Part shown: positions 1 through 9,912 of the stretch, one piece after another
Position numbering within the stretch: the first letter of the stretch is position 1
Layout: the number at the start of each line of letters is the position of its first letter
Assembly (NCBI GenBank): GCA_015234465.1
Contig: JADGNA010000004.1
Span: forward strand, 1-47,079
DNA: 47,079 bases
Direction: 5' to 3'
From: Salinibacterium sp.
GTDB lineage: Bacteria; Actinomycetota; Actinomycetes; Actinomycetales; Microbacteriaceae
Notes under the pieces: model-generated
What the model saw: only the letters and a program-made list of their open reading frames with translations
Databases searched by the model: none
What the model was told of the DNA's origin: nothing
Position numbers and translations under genes: made by a program

Positions 1-420
1 GTGCGCGTCGATCATCTGGCTGAAGTCCATGCGGTAGACGTGGTCGGCACCGACCACGACGACGATGTCGGGCTTCTCATCACGCAGGAGGTTGAGGCTC
101 TGCAGGATCGCGTCAGCGGAACCCGCGAACCACCGCTTGCCAAGCCGCTGCTGTGCTGGCACGGATGCCACATAGGAGTTCGTCAACCCGGACAGGCGCC
201 AGGTCTGCGAGACGTGGCGGTCGAGGCTGTGCGACTTGTACTGCGTCAGCACGACGATCTGCCTGAGGCCCGAGTTGATCAGGTTCGAGAGGGCGAAGTC
301 GATGAGGCGATAGTTGCCGGCGAAGGGCACCGCGGGCTTCGCACGGTCTGCCGTGAGGGGCATGAGGCGCTTGCCCTCGCCGCCGGCGAGCACGATTCCG
401 AAGATCTTCTGGGAGGCCAT
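1..420 (-). CDS. glgC: Glucose-1-phosphate adenylyltransferase, N-terminal 140 residues (partial)
   Basis: Makes ADP-glucose from glucose 1-phosphate and ATP, the committed step of bacterial glycogen and maltosyl-glucan synthesis. The visible N-terminus carries the nucleotidyltransferase signature [11 protein letters not shown] (about residues 13-23), AKPAVPFAG, the [11 protein letters not shown] segment and [10 protein letters not shown], as in bacterial GlgC. The gene leaves the window, so the C-terminal beta-helix is not seen. The ATG at 420 follows a TACTGT box by 6 nt, so it may be leaderless, although GGAG just upstream could also act as an SD. It diverges from glgA with only 46 nt between, the arrangement also found in Mycobacterium tuberculosis. 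Confidence 0.95.
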   Translation of the reverse strand, partial: MASQKIFGIVLAGGEGKRLMPLTADRAKPAVPFAGNYRLIDFALSNLINSGLRQIVVLTQYKSHSLDRHVSQTWRLSGLTNSYVASVPAQQRLGKRWFAGSADAILQSLNLLRDEKPDIVVVVGADHVYRMDFSQMIDAH

Positions 421-426
421 TGCTCC

Positions 427-459
427 ACAGTATGCGCGAACATGCGTCTGTACTACCGT
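427..459. promoter_or_regulatory. Divergent glgC/glgA -10 boxes
   Basis: On the minus strand TACTGT (427-432) ends 6 nt before the glgC ATG. On the plus strand TACCGT (454-459) ends 7 nt before the glgA GTG. Both fit the actinobacterial leaderless pattern. The two boxes are about 21 nt apart, so transcription of the two genes probably interferes or is co-regulated. Confidence 0.55.
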
Positions 460-466
460 TCAAGCT

Positions 467-1669
467 GTGAGAGTCGATGTCGTCACCCGCGAGTACCCGC
501 CCGAGGTTTACGGGGGTGCCGGAGTCCATGTGGCCGAGCTGGTCAAGGAGCTCAGGCACACGCTTGACGTGCAGGTGCGCTGTTTCGGCGCCGAACGCGC
601 CGAGTCGGGAGTGACGGCATACACGACGCCGGGCGGACTCCAGTCGGCGAACGCGGCGCTCACGACCCTTGGCACCGACCTTGAGATCGCACAGGATGTC
701 GCGGGCGCCGACATCGTGCACTCCCACACCTGGTACGCGAACGGCGCCGGGCACGTCGCGAGTCTCCTCCATGGCATCCCGCACGTCGTCACGGCCCACA
801 GCCTCGAGCCCCTACGCCCGTGGAAGGCCGAGCAGCTCGGCGGTGGCTACCGGGTGTCGAGTTGGATCGAGGAACAGGCATTCTCGGGCGCCGCGGCCGT
901 CATCGCAGTGAGCGAGGGCATGCGCCGAGACATTCTGCGTTCCTACCCGAACCTCGACCCTGACAGGGTGCACGTCGTCTACAACGGCATCGACCTCGAC
1001 GCCTGGCAGCCGACCGAGGACCCCGCGACCCTGCGGTCACTCGGCATCGACCCCACGCGCCCATCCGTGGTCTTCGTCGGGCGGATCACACGGCAGAAGG
1101 GGCTCACCTACCTCCTCAAGGCGGCCGCGCAGTTGCCGCGCGATGTGCAGCTCGTCCTGTGCGCCGGGGCGCCCGACACACCCGCCCTCATGGCCGAGGT
1201 GCGGGACGCTGTGCAGAAGCTGCAGGATGCCAGGGGCGGCGTGATCTGGATCGACCGCGTGCTTCCTCGCAATGAGCTCTCGGCCGTGCTCACGGCGGCA
1301 ACGACCTTCGTGTGCCCCTCCGTCTACGAACCGCTCGGCATCGTGAATCTCGAAGCCATGGCGTGTGGTGCGGCCGTCGTGGGGACCGCGACGGGCGGGA
1401 TCCCCGAGGTCGTCGATGACGGTGTCACGGGGCGACTCGTGCCCATCGAGCAGGTCGACGACGGATCGGGCACCCCGCTGGATCCCGAACGTTTCGTGCA
1501 GGACCTCGCGCAGGCACTGCTGGAGGTCGTCTCCGACCCGGCCGCGGCCGCTCGGATGGGCGAGGCGGGACGACGCCGCGCCGAGCAGGAGTTCGGCTGG
1601 GACCGCATCGCGCGCCGCACGGAGGAGATCTACCGCAGCCTCCTCCCCGCGCCCGCTGTGTCACCCTGA
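467..1669 (+). CDS. glgA: GT4 glycogen synthase / maltose-1-phosphate synthase
   Basis: A 400-residue retaining glycosyltransferase that uses ADP-glucose. It starts VRVDVVTREYPPEVYGGAGVHV, the nucleotide-sugar loop of actinobacterial GlgA, and has the GT4 E-x7-E motif EPLGIVNLEAM near residue 290 followed by GGIPEVV. It belongs to the short actinobacterial type rather than the 480-residue GT5 synthase of E. coli. The M. tuberculosis member of this family (Rv1212c, GlgM) makes alpha-maltose 1-phosphate for the GlgE pathway, so that is an equally likely product here. GTG 467 is chosen over upstream ATGs because the protein then begins at the conserved strand, and TACCGT lies 7 nt before it. Divergent from glgC. 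Confidence 0.9.
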   Translation: MRVDVVTREYPPEVYGGAGVHVAELVKELRHTLDVQVRCFGAERAESGVTAYTTPGGLQSANAALTTLGTDLEIAQDVAGADIVHSHTWYANGAGHVASLLHGIPHVVTAHSLEPLRPWKAEQLGGGYRVSSWIEEQAFSGAAAVIAVSEGMRRDILRSYPNLDPDRVHVVYNGIDLDAWQPTEDPATLRSLGIDPTRPSVVFVGRITRQKGLTYLLKAAAQLPRDVQLVLCAGAPDTPALMAEVRDAVQKLQDARGGVIWIDRVLPRNELSAVLTAATTFVCPSVYEPLGIVNLEAMACGAAVVGTATGGIPEVVDDGVTGRLVPIEQVDDGSGTPLDPERFVQDLAQALLEVVSDPAAAARMGEAGRRRAEQEFGWDRIARRTEEIYRSLLPAPAVSP

Positions 1670-1688
1670 AAGACGCTGTCACTGAGGG

Positions 1689-1694
1689 TAGGGT
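1689..1694 (+). promoter_or_regulatory. -10 box of leaderless ABC ATPase gene
   Basis: TAGGGT ends 7 nt before ATG 1702, and there is no Shine-Dalgarno sequence in between. This supports a leaderless transcript. Confidence 0.5.
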
Positions 1695-1701
1695 TTAGTT
1701 C

Positions 1702-2484
1702 ATGGCCAGCGTTCTCAAGCTCTCTGATGTGTCCGTTGTGCGAGACGGGAACCGCATTCTCGATTCGATCGACTGGAACGTCGACAGTGAGGAGCGCTGG
1801 GTCATCCTCGGCCCGAACGGAGCGGGCAAGACGACGCTCCTCCAGCTCGCCTCCGCGCTCATCCACCCGAGCTCGGGTGAGGCTGAACTGCTCGACGCCC
1901 GCCTCGGAAGCGTCGACGTCTTCGAGCTGCGCCCGCGCATCGGTTTCGCATCCACCGCCATGGCGCGTCGCCTGCCGCGCAACGAGCGCGTGATCGACGT
2001 CGTGATGACGGCGGCGTACTCCGTGACGGGGCGCTGGACCGAGTCCTACGAGGAGCTCGACACGCGCCGGGCCGAGCGTGTGCTTGCCGAATGGAAGCTC
2101 AGCCACCTCGCCGAACGTCGCTTCGGTGACCTGAGCGACGGCGAGCAGAAGCGGGTGCAGATCGCACGATCCGTCATGACCGACCCCGAGATCCTGCTCC
2201 TCGACGAGCCGGCCGCGAGCCTCGACCTCGGCTCGCGCGAGGAACTGCTGCAGCTGCTGAGCGGCTACGCCTCTTCGCAGGATGCTCCCGCCATCGTCAT
2301 GGTCACGCACCATGTCGAGGAGATCCCCGTCGGATTCAGCCACGCGATGCTCATGGCAGAGGGCGGAATCCGGGCGGCCGGCCCGATCGACGAGGTGCTG
2401 ACCTCCGAGCTGCTGAGCGACACTTTCGGCCTCGGACTCGAGATCCGCAACGACGAGGGCCGTTACACCGCGCGCGCCTCCTAA
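1702..2484 (+). CDS. ABC-type ATP-binding protein without cognate permease
   Basis: A 260-residue single ABC domain. Visible motifs are Walker [10 protein letters not shown] (about residues 39-47), the signature [13 protein letters not shown] (LSDGE instead of LSGGQ), Walker [15 protein letters not shown] and the switch His in VTHHVEE. No membrane or substrate-binding partner lies next to it: glgA is upstream and rpmE2 downstream. It resembles the soluble YlmA/ModF-like group often annotated as iron or molybdate import ATPases. The substrate cannot be told from the sequence, and the protein may work with a distant permease or in a non-transport role. Confidence 0.85.
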   Translation: MASVLKLSDVSVVRDGNRILDSIDWNVDSEERWVILGPNGAGKTTLLQLASALIHPSSGEAELLDARLGSVDVFELRPRIGFASTAMARRLPRNERVIDVVMTAAYSVTGRWTESYEELDTRRAERVLAEWKLSHLAERRFGDLSDGEQKRVQIARSVMTDPEILLLDEPAASLDLGSREELLQLLSGYASSQDAPAIVMVTHHVEEIPVGFSHAMLMAEGGIRAAGPIDEVLTSELLSDTFGLGLEIRNDEGRYTARAS

Positions 2485-2491
2485 GTTCTGG

Positions 2492-2497
2492 TATCGT
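2492..2497 (+). promoter_or_regulatory. Possible -10 of rpmE2
   Basis: TATCGT lies just past the ABC gene stop. It would give an untranslated leader of about 70 nt ending in an AAGGA SD before ATG 2573. No convincing -35 is visible. Confidence 0.35.
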
Positions 2498-2572
2498 AGA
2501 TGGTTGGCCGTTGAGCCACGAGTTTCTGTCTTTTCTCACCTGTCCCATGACATCCCACTCAAGGAAGTACCA

Positions 2573-2824
2573 ATGAAGTCTGGCATCCACCCCGAGTACG
2601 CACCCGTCGTCTTCCGTGACCTCGCGTCGGGCGCCGCTTTCCTGACCCGGTCCACCGTCGGCAGCGACAAGACCATCGAGTGGGAAGACGGCAACACGTA
2701 CCCCGTCATCGACGTCGAGATCTCGTCGGAGTCGCACCCCTTCTACACGGGCAAGCAGCGCATCATGGACTCCGCTGGCCGCGTCGAGAAGTTCAAGAAC
2801 CGCTACAAGGGCTTCGGTTCCTGA
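2573..2824 (+). CDS. rpmE2: 50S ribosomal protein L31 type B
   Basis: An 83-residue L31. The sequence [26 protein letters not shown]-like core, HPFYTGKQ and the tail [11 protein letters not shown] are typical of type B L31. It has no cysteine at all, so it is the zinc-free form, which in other bacteria replaces the zinc-binding L31 under zinc limitation. Whether a zinc-containing paralogue exists elsewhere in this genome cannot be seen. AAGGA lies at the correct distance before ATG 2573. A strong hairpin follows the stop. Confidence 0.95.
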   Translation: MKSGIHPEYAPVVFRDLASGAAFLTRSTVGSDKTIEWEDGNTYPVIDVEISSESHPFYTGKQRIMDSAGRVEKFKNRYKGFGS

Positions 2825-2855
2825 TCAGTCTTCTCGGGTGATCACACCCGAATCA

Positions 2856-2890
2856 GCGGGCGGTTGGCTTCGGCCAGCCGCCCGCTTCTT
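2856..2890 (+). terminator. Rho-independent terminator after rpmE2
   Basis: A 13-bp stem (2856-2868 with 2873-2885, one G-T pair) closes on a TTCG tetraloop and is followed by a pyrimidine-rich TTCTT tract. It sits between the convergent rpmE2 and the DnaQ-like gene, so it may serve both. Confidence 0.85.
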
Positions 2891-2938
2891 CTTTGCCCGG
2901 GAGCGAGTTCCCGAGGAACGAGGCGGGGCGTTCGACTG

Positions 2939-3628
2939 CTAACGCAGGGGCCACGCCGTCGACGTCACGAAGGAGGGGTCCTTGGTGCGTCGCATGTAGT
3001 CCTGGAAGCTCTCGGCCTGCTGCTCATACCAGCCGACCTGTGCGTGGTGAAGCCCCGCGGCATCCGTCGGCAGGTCACCCGCGAAACGCCGCACGATCGC
3101 CTGGGCGACACGCCCGGCCGCAATCGCATCGGCGCCCGCGTCGTGGGCGTCGGTGAGCGGCACCCCGTAGTGCTGCGCCGAGACCTCGAGGGTGCGCTTG
3201 CCGCGCCGGTAGCGATCCACCGCCTTGTCGATCACGAGCGGATCGATCACGGGGAAGGGCTCAGCGAGCGGCTCGAGCCCGTGGCGCACCGCCTCCCGCT
3301 GCAGCAATGACAGGTCGTAGGGCGCATTAAAGACTGTGACGGGCACGCCGCGCTCGAAGAGGTGGCGGAGGCTCTCGAGGATCTCCGAGACGACCTCACG
3401 CGCGGGGCGACCGAGGGTGCGGGCGCGCTCCGTCGTGATGCCGTGGACGGCGGATGCCTGCGCCGGGATCTCGACGCCGGGATCTGCGAGCCAGAGGTGC
3501 TGCTCGACGCTGGCGCCGAGGCCGTCGATGAGGCCGACATGCGCCGAGACGATGCGGCTCGTCTCGATGTCGATCCCCGTCGTCTCCAGGTCGAAGACCC
3601 CCAGCACATCAACCCATGAAGTAGTCAC
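2939..3628 (-). CDS. DnaQ-like 3'-5' exonuclease
   Basis: A 229-residue DEDD-family exonuclease. ExoI is VFDLETTGID near the N-terminus (metal Asp and Glu), ExoII is FNAPYDLSLL and ExoIII is HDAGADAIAAG. It contains no polymerase or BRCT part, so it is a free-standing proofreading-type or RNase T-like nuclease rather than a full polymerase subunit. The last about 40 residues, rich in Gln and Trp, are a family extension. The start is GTG 3628, with TAGAGT 6 nt upstream on its strand, which suggests leaderless expression although treS lies 52 nt upstream in the same orientation. Confidence 0.88.
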   Translation of the reverse strand: MTTSWVDVLGVFDLETTGIDIETSRIVSAHVGLIDGLGASVEQHLWLADPGVEIPAQASAVHGITTERARTLGRPAREVVSEILESLRHLFERGVPVTVFNAPYDLSLLQREAVRHGLEPLAEPFPVIDPLVIDKAVDRYRRGKRTLEVSAQHYGVPLTDAHDAGADAIAAGRVAQAIVRRFAGDLPTDAAGLHHAQVGWYEQQAESFQDYMRRTKDPSFVTSTAWPLR

Positions 3629-3634
3629 GCCCTC

Positions 3635-3640
3635 ACTCTA
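3635..3640 (-). promoter_or_regulatory. -10 box of DnaQ-like gene
   Basis: TAGAGT on the minus strand ends 6 nt before GTG 3628. The gene can therefore be expressed independently of treS. Confidence 0.5.
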
Positions 3641-3680
3641 TTGGCGACCTCCGACACCGCTTGGGCAGCGCGGCGGGGTG

Positions 3681-5384
<1,704 letters not shown>

Positions 5385-5420
5385 GAGTCTCCTCTGGGCT
5401 GGTGACGGATCATCGTCTCG

Positions 5421-5426
5421 AGTCTA
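5421..5426 (-). promoter_or_regulatory. Possible -10 of treS
   Basis: TAGACT on the minus strand would give a leader of about 30 nt containing the AGAGGAGA SD. The -35 is not clear. Confidence 0.35.
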
Positions 5427-5477
5427 AGTCGACCTTGGGCATCCCGGGTGTGAAACGGCTGACGCCCAGCCGAACCC

Positions 5478-5483
5478 TAGACT
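5478..5483 (+). promoter_or_regulatory. -10 box of leaderless alpha/beta hydrolase gene
   Basis: TAGACT ends 7 nt before ATG 5491. It is the same hexamer as the divergent treS box on the other strand. Confidence 0.5.
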
Positions 5484-5490
5484 GGGGGCG

Positions 5491-6405
5491 ATGAACGCCC
5501 AGTCGCCGCATGCGGCATCGCCCTACGCGCAGCAGCTCGCCCGCATCCCCGTCACAGAGCATTCAGTGCCGCTGCTGGGCAGCGAGACCAGGTACTGGGC
5601 ATACGGCGACGCGGATGCCACGACCACGGTCGTGCTGGTGCACGGCTATCGCGGCGAGCACCACGGGCTCGAGCCGATCGTGGCCCACCTTCCCGGCATG
5701 CGTTTCATCGCGCCCGACCTCCCCGGCTTCGGTGCGTCCGGCGCAATGACGGAGGCCGCACACGACATCGATGGATATGCGACCTGGCTCATTGCCTTCA
5801 TGGACGCCCTCGGGCTGACTGGGAATGCGGCCGTACTGGGCCACTCCTTCGGCTCGATCGTTGTCTCGGCCGCGACGGCGCGCGGCCTCACTGCGCCCGC
5901 CATCGTGCTCGTGAACCCCATCGCGGTGCCCGGGCTCGAAGGCCCGCGACCCGTCGCCACGGCGCTCACCGTCGGGTTCTACCGCTCGGCCCGGCTGCTG
6001 CCGGAGCGGGCCGCCCGCGCCTTCCTCGGCTCGCCCGTCATCGTTCGAGGCATGAGCATCGCCCTGGCGAAGACGAAGGACAAGGGCCTTCGCCGGTGGA
6101 TCCACGGGCAGCACGACACCTACTTCAGCCGCTTCGCGTCGAAGCAGACGATCTTGGAGGGCTTCGACGCATCCGTTACCCGCTCGGTCGGTGAGTTCGC
6201 GCACGCGATCGAGGCGCCGACCCTGCTCGTCGCAGCAGAGCGCGACGACATCACGCCGCTCTCCGCGATCCGCGCGCTCAACGGGGCGATCGCCGGTTCG
6301 GAGCTCGTCGTGATCCCGGAGGTCGGGCACCTGATCCACTACGAGACGCCCGCGGTCGCGGCATCCGCCATCGAGTCGTTCCTGGCCCGCCACCGCACCC
6401 CGTGA
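5491..6405 (+). CDS. Alpha/beta hydrolase
   Basis: A 304-residue serine hydrolase with the oxyanion segment VLVHGYRGEHHG, nucleophile Ser in LGHSFGSIVVS, acid Asp in AERDDITPL and catalytic His in EVGHLIHYE. A helical lid region lies between about residues 160 and 225. The substrate is unknown. Its stop codon overlaps the GTG of the following glycosyltransferase by 4 nt, so the two are translationally coupled and possibly act on the same glycolipid or polysaccharide. That link is inference. Confidence 0.85.
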   Translation: MNAQSPHAASPYAQQLARIPVTEHSVPLLGSETRYWAYGDADATTTVVLVHGYRGEHHGLEPIVAHLPGMRFIAPDLPGFGASGAMTEAAHDIDGYATWLIAFMDALGLTGNAAVLGHSFGSIVVSAATARGLTAPAIVLVNPIAVPGLEGPRPVATALTVGFYRSARLLPERAARAFLGSPVIVRGMSIALAKTKDKGLRRWIHGQHDTYFSRFASKQTILEGFDASVTRSVGEFAHAIEAPTLLVAAERDDITPLSAIRALNGAIAGSELVVIPEVGHLIHYETPAVAASAIESFLARHRTP

Positions 6406-7511
6406 AGATCGTCTTCGACTGCCGGTACACGCGGCTCGAGCGTCACGATGGCATCAGCCGCTATACGGCCGAACTCGTCACGGAACTCGCTCGACTCACG
6501 CCCGTCACGATGCTCATCAGCGATGAGCGACAGCTCGCGATGCTGCCCGACCTGCCATGGATCAAGGGGACCGACCCCACAAGCCTTCGCGAGCCGTGGG
6601 TCTCGCTCATCGTCAATCGTGCCGAGCCCGACGTCGTCTTCACGCCCATGCAGATGATGGGTTCCTTCGGCCGTCGCTATCGCTTCGTCCTCACGCTGCA
6701 CGACCTGATCTACTACCGCAGCCCGACCCCCCCGCGCGAGTTCTCGTGGGCCGTTCGGGCTGGCTGGCGCGTGTACCACTGGACGTACCTGCCCGTGCGC
6801 ATGCTCCTGCGGAGAGCGGATGCCATCGTGACTGGCTCCTACACGACGAGCCGGGAGATCCGGGCGGCCGGCATCACCGATCGGCCACTCACGGTCGTGC
6901 GCAGTGCCGTGAGACAGGGGCCGGTGGCACCGCGGCGCGCGCCCCAGGGTCGCGAACTCGTCTACATGGGTTCCTTCATGCCCTACAAGAACGTCGAGGC
7001 GATCGCGAGCGCCCTTCACCACCTCCCGGGGTACACGGCGCTCCTCCTCAGCAGGGCGAGCGAAGACGACCGGCGACGACTCGAGGCGCTTGCCCCCGCT
7101 GGCGCCCTCGTCTTCAAGGGCGGTGTGAGCGACGAGGAGTACCGCGAGCTGCTCCAGGGCGCGACGGCCCTTATCTCGGCCTCACGTGACGAGGGCTTCG
7201 GCATCCCGCTCGTCGAGGCGATGGCGCAGGGCACGCCCATCGTGGTGAGCGACATCCCCGTCTTCCACGAGATCGGTGGCGACGCGGCCGGCTACTTCGA
7301 TCCGGATGACCCCGCCGAGCTCGCGGCGCGGGTACGCGAACTCGAGGCTCCGGGGGAGTGGGAGCGGCGATCGGAGCTCGCGACCCAGCAGGCGCAGGAG
7401 TTCACCTGGGAACGCTCGGCTCGCACGCTCTATGAACTCGCACAGGAGCTCATGAAGCATCCGCTCACTCGCGGTCGGATTCGCGGCCCTCTACGGGGTT
7501 CTGCTCGGTGA
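6402..7511 (+). CDS. GT4 family glycosyltransferase
   Basis: A 369-residue retaining glycosyltransferase. The N-terminal part has FDCRYTRLERHDGISRYTAEL, which resembles mannosyl- and rhamnosyltransferases of the GT4 group. The C-terminal nucleotide-sugar part has SASRDEGFGIPLVEAMAQGTPIVVSD, with the E-x7-E motif. No signal peptide or membrane segment is seen, so it is probably cytoplasmic and acts on a lipid-linked or soluble acceptor. The GTG start overlaps the upstream hydrolase stop. The last 47 nt overlap the 3' end of the convergent phosphatase gene. Donor and acceptor are not known. Confidence 0.85.
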   Translation: MKIVFDCRYTRLERHDGISRYTAELVTELARLTPVTMLISDERQLAMLPDLPWIKGTDPTSLREPWVSLIVNRAEPDVVFTPMQMMGSFGRRYRFVLTLHDLIYYRSPTPPREFSWAVRAGWRVYHWTYLPVRMLLRRADAIVTGSYTTSREIRAAGITDRPLTVVRSAVRQGPVAPRRAPQGRELVYMGSFMPYKNVEAIASALHHLPGYTALLLSRASEDDRRRLEALAPAGALVFKGGVSDEEYRELLQGATALISASRDEGFGIPLVEAMAQGTPIVVSDIPVFHEIGGDAAGYFDPDDPAELAARVRELEAPGEWERRSELATQQAQEFTWERSARTLYELAQELMKHPLTRGRIRGPLRGSAR

Positions 7512-8103
7512 TGTCTTCATCGCCCTCGCCGGGCACGACGAGTTCTTCGTTGAAGCCGACGAGCGCGAGCACGCCGTTCGCGTAGTCGAGCGAGTGCACC
7601 GAGCCGTTGGGGATGGCCTCCGTGTGGTGGTCGCCCTCCCCGGGCTCCAGGCGCATGAGGAGTGAGCGGATGAGGCCGCCATGCGTCACCACGAGCACAC
7701 GACCACCGGGGTGTTCCTCCGCGATGTCCTCGAGCGCAGGGATGGCACGTGCCACGGCGTGCGAGCGCCGCTCCCGGCCGGGTACGTCGATGGATCCGGG
7801 AAAGCGTGCCTCGACCTCCTGCCCAGTCAGGCCCTCTGCCTCCCCGTAGTTGCGTTCCATAAGCGCGTCGCGCGCCGCGGGAGTAGCGAGACCCAGCGAC
7901 TCCGCCATGATGCGAGCCGTCTCGTAGGCACGCGAGAGGGGGCTCGCGTAGATGGCGTCCCAGCGCTGGCCGGCGAGTGCCGCGGCCGTGCGTCGCGCCT
8001 GCGTCCGCCCCGTCTCGTTGAGGGGGATGTCGGTGCGGCCCTGCACGCGTCGCGCACGGTTCCAATCGGTCTCGCCGTGGCGTACCAACACGAGCCGCGT
8101 CAC
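7465..8103 (-). CDS. Histidine phosphatase (phosphoglycerate mutase-like)
   Basis: A 212-residue member of the histidine phosphatase superfamily. The phosphorylated His9 lies in LVLVRHGETDWNRARRVQGR and the second active-site His in VVTHGGLIRSLL. The acidic 30-residue tail is an extension. GTG 8103 is chosen because it puts the RHG motif at residue 8 and overlaps the sirtuin stop by 4 nt (GTGA), a coupled pair. It could be a broad sugar- or nucleotide-phosphate phosphatase; nothing indicates a true cofactor-dependent mutase. Confidence 0.87.
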   Translation of the reverse strand: MTRLVLVRHGETDWNRARRVQGRTDIPLNETGRTQARRTAAALAGQRWDAIYASPLSRAYETARIMAESLGLATPAARDALMERNYGEAEGLTGQEVEARFPGSIDVPGRERRSHAVARAIPALEDIAEEHPGGRVLVVTHGGLIRSLLMRLEPGEGDHHTEAIPNGSVHSLDYANGVLALVGFNEELVVPGEGDEDITEQNPVEGRESDRE

Positions 8104-8960
8104 GGCAGCAGCCGTTCCACGAGGCCCTCGAGCGTGGGGCTGGCCCCGGCATCGATCTTGAGCGCCGCGCGGCTGTCGCCCTTCGTCATTCCCCGGTTGA
8201 CGATGATGACGGGCGAGCGCCTGCGCAGGGCCACCTCGAGCAGGCGGATGCCCGAGTTCACGACGAGGGAGGAACCAGCCACGAGGAAGACGTCGGCGCT
8301 GTGCACGAGGGCGCGCGCCTCGGCGAATCGTTCGGTCGGCACGAACTCGCCGAAGAAGACGACGTCTGGCTTGAGCATTCCGCCGCACACCGTGCAGGAG
8401 GGGACCGTGAAGTCGCCGAGCCTGCCGGGCGCCACGTCACCATCTGGGCCCAGTTCGACCGCGCCGGGTTCCTCGAGCCAGGGGTTCGCGGCGACGATCG
8501 TCTCGGCCACGGCCGAGCGGGCGAAGAACTGCCCGCAGTCGAGGCACTTGACCCGCGCCATCGACCCGTGCAGGTCCACGACCTTGGCGGACCCGGCCTC
8601 GACGTGCAGGCCATCGACGTTCTGCGTCACGACGCCATTGGCGACGCCGCCCGCCTCAAGCGCGGCAAGGGCCAGGTGTCCCGCGTTGGGCTGTGCGCGT
8701 GAGAAGGCCCGCCATCCGAGGTGGCTCCCGGCCCAGTAGCGCTTGCGGTACTGCTCGCTCTCGAGGAACTGGGAGAACGTCATGGGTGATCGCGCGGGCG
8801 CACCCTCGCCGCGGTAGTCGGGGATTCCCGAGTCGGTGCTGAGCCCGGCACCCGTGAGCACGGCGAGTGTCCTGCCGCGGATGAGCGCGGCGGCGGCGTC
8901 AAGCGACTCGGGGGAGGGGGATGTCGCGTGGCGGAGCGTCGCGGGGGTGTCTTCTGGCAT
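8100..8960 (-). CDS. cobB: Sirtuin NAD-dependent protein deacylase
   Basis: A 286-residue Sir2-family protein that removes acyl groups from lysines with consumption of NAD. Visible motifs are GAGLSTDSGIPDYRG (NAD binding), the catalytic QNVDGLH, two Cys pairs for structural zinc (CLDCG and CTVCGG) and VFFGE. The residues after the zinc site follow the bacterial Sir2 pattern. GAGGAA precedes ATG 8960. It is upstream of, and coupled to, the histidine phosphatase. Substrates are unknown; acetyl-CoA synthetase is the classic target in other bacteria. Confidence 0.9.
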   Translation of the reverse strand: MPEDTPATLRHATSPSPESLDAAAALIRGRTLAVLTGAGLSTDSGIPDYRGEGAPARSPMTFSQFLESEQYRKRYWAGSHLGWRAFSRAQPNAGHLALAALEAGGVANGVVTQNVDGLHVEAGSAKVVDLHGSMARVKCLDCGQFFARSAVAETIVAANPWLEEPGAVELGPDGDVAPGRLGDFTVPSCTVCGGMLKPDVVFFGEFVPTERFAEARALVHSADVFLVAGSSLVVNSGIRLLEVALRRRSPVIIVNRGMTKGDSRAALKIDAGASPTLEGLVERLLP

Positions 8961-9075
8961 CGGTTCCTCGTCGCGGGGTGGAGTGGAAACGCCCTCTCAC
9001 ACCTTAAGCGTTCGCGGCATCCGATATGTTTCCTCGGGGCACCGAATCGGGTCCCCGGAGCTGGAAGAGTCAGAC

Positions 9076-9879
9076 ATGCGCACGATCAGGGTGGAGGATC
9101 TCTCCGCGCCCGGGCTGGACGACTATGCGCGTCTCACCGACGTCGTGCTGCGCAGGCTGCAGGAGCCGGCGGGCGGCCTCTACATCGCGGAATCCTCCAA
9201 GGTCATCGGCCGCGCGATCGAGGCCGGCCACCGCCCGCGATCCTTCCTCGTACTCGAGAAGTGGCTGCCCGACGTCGCTGACCACGCTGAACGGTTCGAC
9301 GTGCCCGTCTACGTCGGCGACGACGCCGTGCTCACGGCGCTCACGGGCTTCAGCCTGCACAGGGGCGCGCTGGCGTCGATGCATCGGCCGCCGCTGGCAA
9401 CCGTCACCGAGATCATCGCGAATGCCCGCCGCGTCGTGATCCTCGAGGACCTCGCCGACCACACGAATGTCGGCGCCATCTTCCGCGCTGCGGCAGGACT
9501 GGGGGCGGATGCCGTCCTCATCACCCCGCGCTGCGCAGACCCCTTCTACCGCCGTAGCGTGCGCGTCAGCATGGGGAGCGTCTTGCAGGTTCCGTGGACG
9601 AGGCTCCCCGAATGGCCCGAAGCGCGGGAGATCCTCTCCGCCGCCGGGTTCCACATCGCAGCCCTCGCGCTGGAGGACGGCGCGGTGACGCTCGACGCAT
9701 TCGCCGCGGATGCCCCCGGACGAATCGCCCTCGTGCTCGGCACGGAGGGTGACGGGCTCAGCCGCGCCGCGATCGCCGCGGCCGACACGGTCGTGACGAT
9801 CCCCATGTCGCGCGGCATCGATTCGCTCAACGTGGCCGCCGCGAGTGCCGTGGCGATGTGGGAGCTGCGCGTGCGCTGA
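9076..9879 (+). CDS. TrmH/SpoU-family RNA 2'-O-methyltransferase
   Basis: A 267-residue SPOUT methyltransferase. An N-terminal substrate-binding part (about residues 1-100) precedes the knotted catalytic domain with DHTNVGAIFRAAAGLGADAV (motif 1), LVLGTEGDGLS (motif 2) and IPMSRGIDSLNVAAASAVAMW (motif 3). It transfers methyl from SAM to a ribose 2'-OH in rRNA or tRNA; the site is not predictable here. GGAAGAG lies before ATG 9076. The gene stands alone between the divergent sirtuin and a carboxypeptidase gene. Confidence 0.9.
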   Translation: MRTIRVEDLSAPGLDDYARLTDVVLRRLQEPAGGLYIAESSKVIGRAIEAGHRPRSFLVLEKWLPDVADHAERFDVPVYVGDDAVLTALTGFSLHRGALASMHRPPLATVTEIIANARRVVILEDLADHTNVGAIFRAAAGLGADAVLITPRCADPFYRRSVRVSMGSVLQVPWTRLPEWPEAREILSAAGFHIAALALEDGAVTLDAFAADAPGRIALVLGTEGDGLSRAAIAAADTVVTIPMSRGIDSLNVAAASAVAMWELRVR

Positions 9880-9900
9880 GGCCGCGGCCCCGCAAGCGAA

Positions 9901-9906
9901 TAGGAT
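9901..9906 (+). promoter_or_regulatory. -10 box of carboxypeptidase gene
   Basis: TAGGAT ends 6 nt before GTG 9913, the likely leaderless start. Confidence 0.5.
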
Positions 9907-9912
9907 TGCGCG

